Origin: Lachnospiraceae bacterium
Lineage (GTDB): Bacteria > Bacillota > Clostridia > Lachnospirales > Lachnospiraceae
Assembly (NCBI GenBank): GCA_017420605.1
Contig: JAFOIS010000231.1
Location: forward strand, 1-6,400
Length of the DNA stretch: 6,400 nt
Reading direction: 5' to 3'
Shown here: in pieces, positions 5,801 through 6,400 of the stretch
How positions within the stretch are numbered: position 1 is the first letter of the stretch
How the letters are laid out: each line of letters begins with the position of its first letter
Program-made: the position numbers and the translations under genes
The notes under the pieces: model-generated
The model's database searches: none
Told to the model about the DNA's origin: nothing
What the model saw: the letters and a program-made list of their open reading frames with translations, nothing else

Positions 5801-6400
5801 TTATGCGGCTGTCTTGGATCTCATCTGTTTGTTGTGATATTTATAGAGATTATGTCCGATAGAAACGAGTAATACCTCGAGCCGGACCGAATTAATGCCT
5901 CTTCGCACGATCCGTTTGTACCATCGGTCATTCTTCATAATCCCAAAGGTGCCTTCTGCCTGTATGGAGCGGTTCATTCTCAAGAGTGCCCCATGGATGC
6001 TCTCCAGGTTATCTATCACTTCCTGATGCATTGCGGTAAGCTCACGGTTGATCCTTACAGTTCGGTCCTGATCTCCCTTTTTACATCTTTTTGCATAAGG
6101 ACATCCGGAGCAGTCCTCGCATCGGTATATCTCCTCCTGCCGGCCATAGGCGTTCCCCTTTACATGGCAGCGGCATTCAAGATGAAAAGCCTTTCCGTTA
6201 GGACACCGCATGACCCCGTCCGCTCCAATCGGGAAGTTGACAGCCCGAAACGGATCCTCATGGTATTTCCGGTCGGTTGTTTCCTTCTTGAACATGGTGA
6301 ACTTCATGTACTTTTCCATACCGTTCTGTTCACAGAAGATGTAATTGTTGTAGGAACCATATCCGGCATCTGCGACCGGGTACTTCGGATAAAAGCCATA
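5801..6400 (-). CDS. IS1182-family transposase, C-terminal part (5' end beyond window)
   Basis: The leftward frame is open from the right edge (complement of 6398-6400) to TAA at 5801-5803, giving 199 residues. The ATG at 6317-6319 is internal, because upstream codons read YPKYPVADAGYGSYNNYIFC, the conserved region around the second catalytic Asp (complement of 6368-6370) of IS1182-type DDE transposases. Then come a Cys-rich segment (CEDCSGCPYAKRC, about 6082-6121, probably metal-binding) and the C-terminal block RSIQAEGTFGIMKND, with the likely catalytic Glu at 5954-5956. It ends with RRGINSVRLEVLLVSIGHNL. The visible part has no stop or frameshift, so the element may be intact. Such enzymes cut and paste their own element via terminal inverted repeats. 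Family assignment is from motif recognition and is strong. Confidence 0.9.
   Translation of the reverse strand, partial: YGFYPKYPVADAGYGSYNNYIFCEQNGMEKYMKFTMFKKETTDRKYHEDPFRAVNFPIGADGVMRCPNGKAFHLECRCHVKGNAYGRQEEIYRCEDCSGCPYAKRCKKGDQDRTVRINRELTAMHQEVIDNLESIHGALLRMNRSIQAEGTFGIMKNDRWYKRIVRRGINSVRLEVLLVSIGHNLYKYHNKQMRSKTAA

Overview
The window looks like accessory, surface-gene DNA from a low-GC-phylum anaerobe, most likely a Lachnospiraceae-type gut or rumen Clostridia. This is inferred from the gene types (CotH-family secreted protein, Cthe_2159-like lipoprotein, Clostridia ICE-type VirB6 and tyrosine integrase pieces, IS1182 transposase) and from good AGGAGG-like ribosome binding sites. No marker gene fixes the species.

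Layout. Positions 1-3815 are GC-rich and hold two rightward genes 33 bases apart: the 3' part of a large CotH-kinase-family protein with two tandem lamin-tail domains and a chitobiase-type beta-sandwich (1-2321), and a lipoprotein with a calcium/carbohydrate-binding beta-helix of the Cthe_2159 type (2355-3815). They look like one operon making a secreted or surface-attached pair. The CotH-family protein may be a protein kinase; the lipoprotein may bind acidic polysaccharide or calcium at the envelope.

From about 3846 to the right edge the window is a graveyard of mobile DNA around one intact cargo gene. The 3' end of an IS21-family istB lies just after the operon. It is followed by four repeats spaced exactly 22 bp that look like the IS21 right end. 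Immediately after comes a more AT-rich lipoprotein gene (4173-5012) with a strong ribosome binding site and its own terminator (5042-5074). Its base composition differs clearly from the upstream operon.

From 5208 to 5643 three fragments are stitched together. The first is a leftward 3' piece of a VirB6/TrbL-like conjugation gene, inactivated by a 4-bp TGGA duplication. It is joined head-on at about 5496 to a rightward piece of a tyrosine integrase. That abuts the first codons of an unrecognised leftward gene with a good ribosome binding site. A leftward IS1182-family transposase (5801 to beyond 6400), open as far as visible, closes the window. I read the right-hand part as a much-rearranged remnant of an integrative conjugative element hit by several insertion sequences. 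I do not see a clear new defence or biosynthetic system. The most novel candidates are the CotH/Cthe_2159 pair with its Ser/Lys-rich insert, and the layered mobile-element scar.
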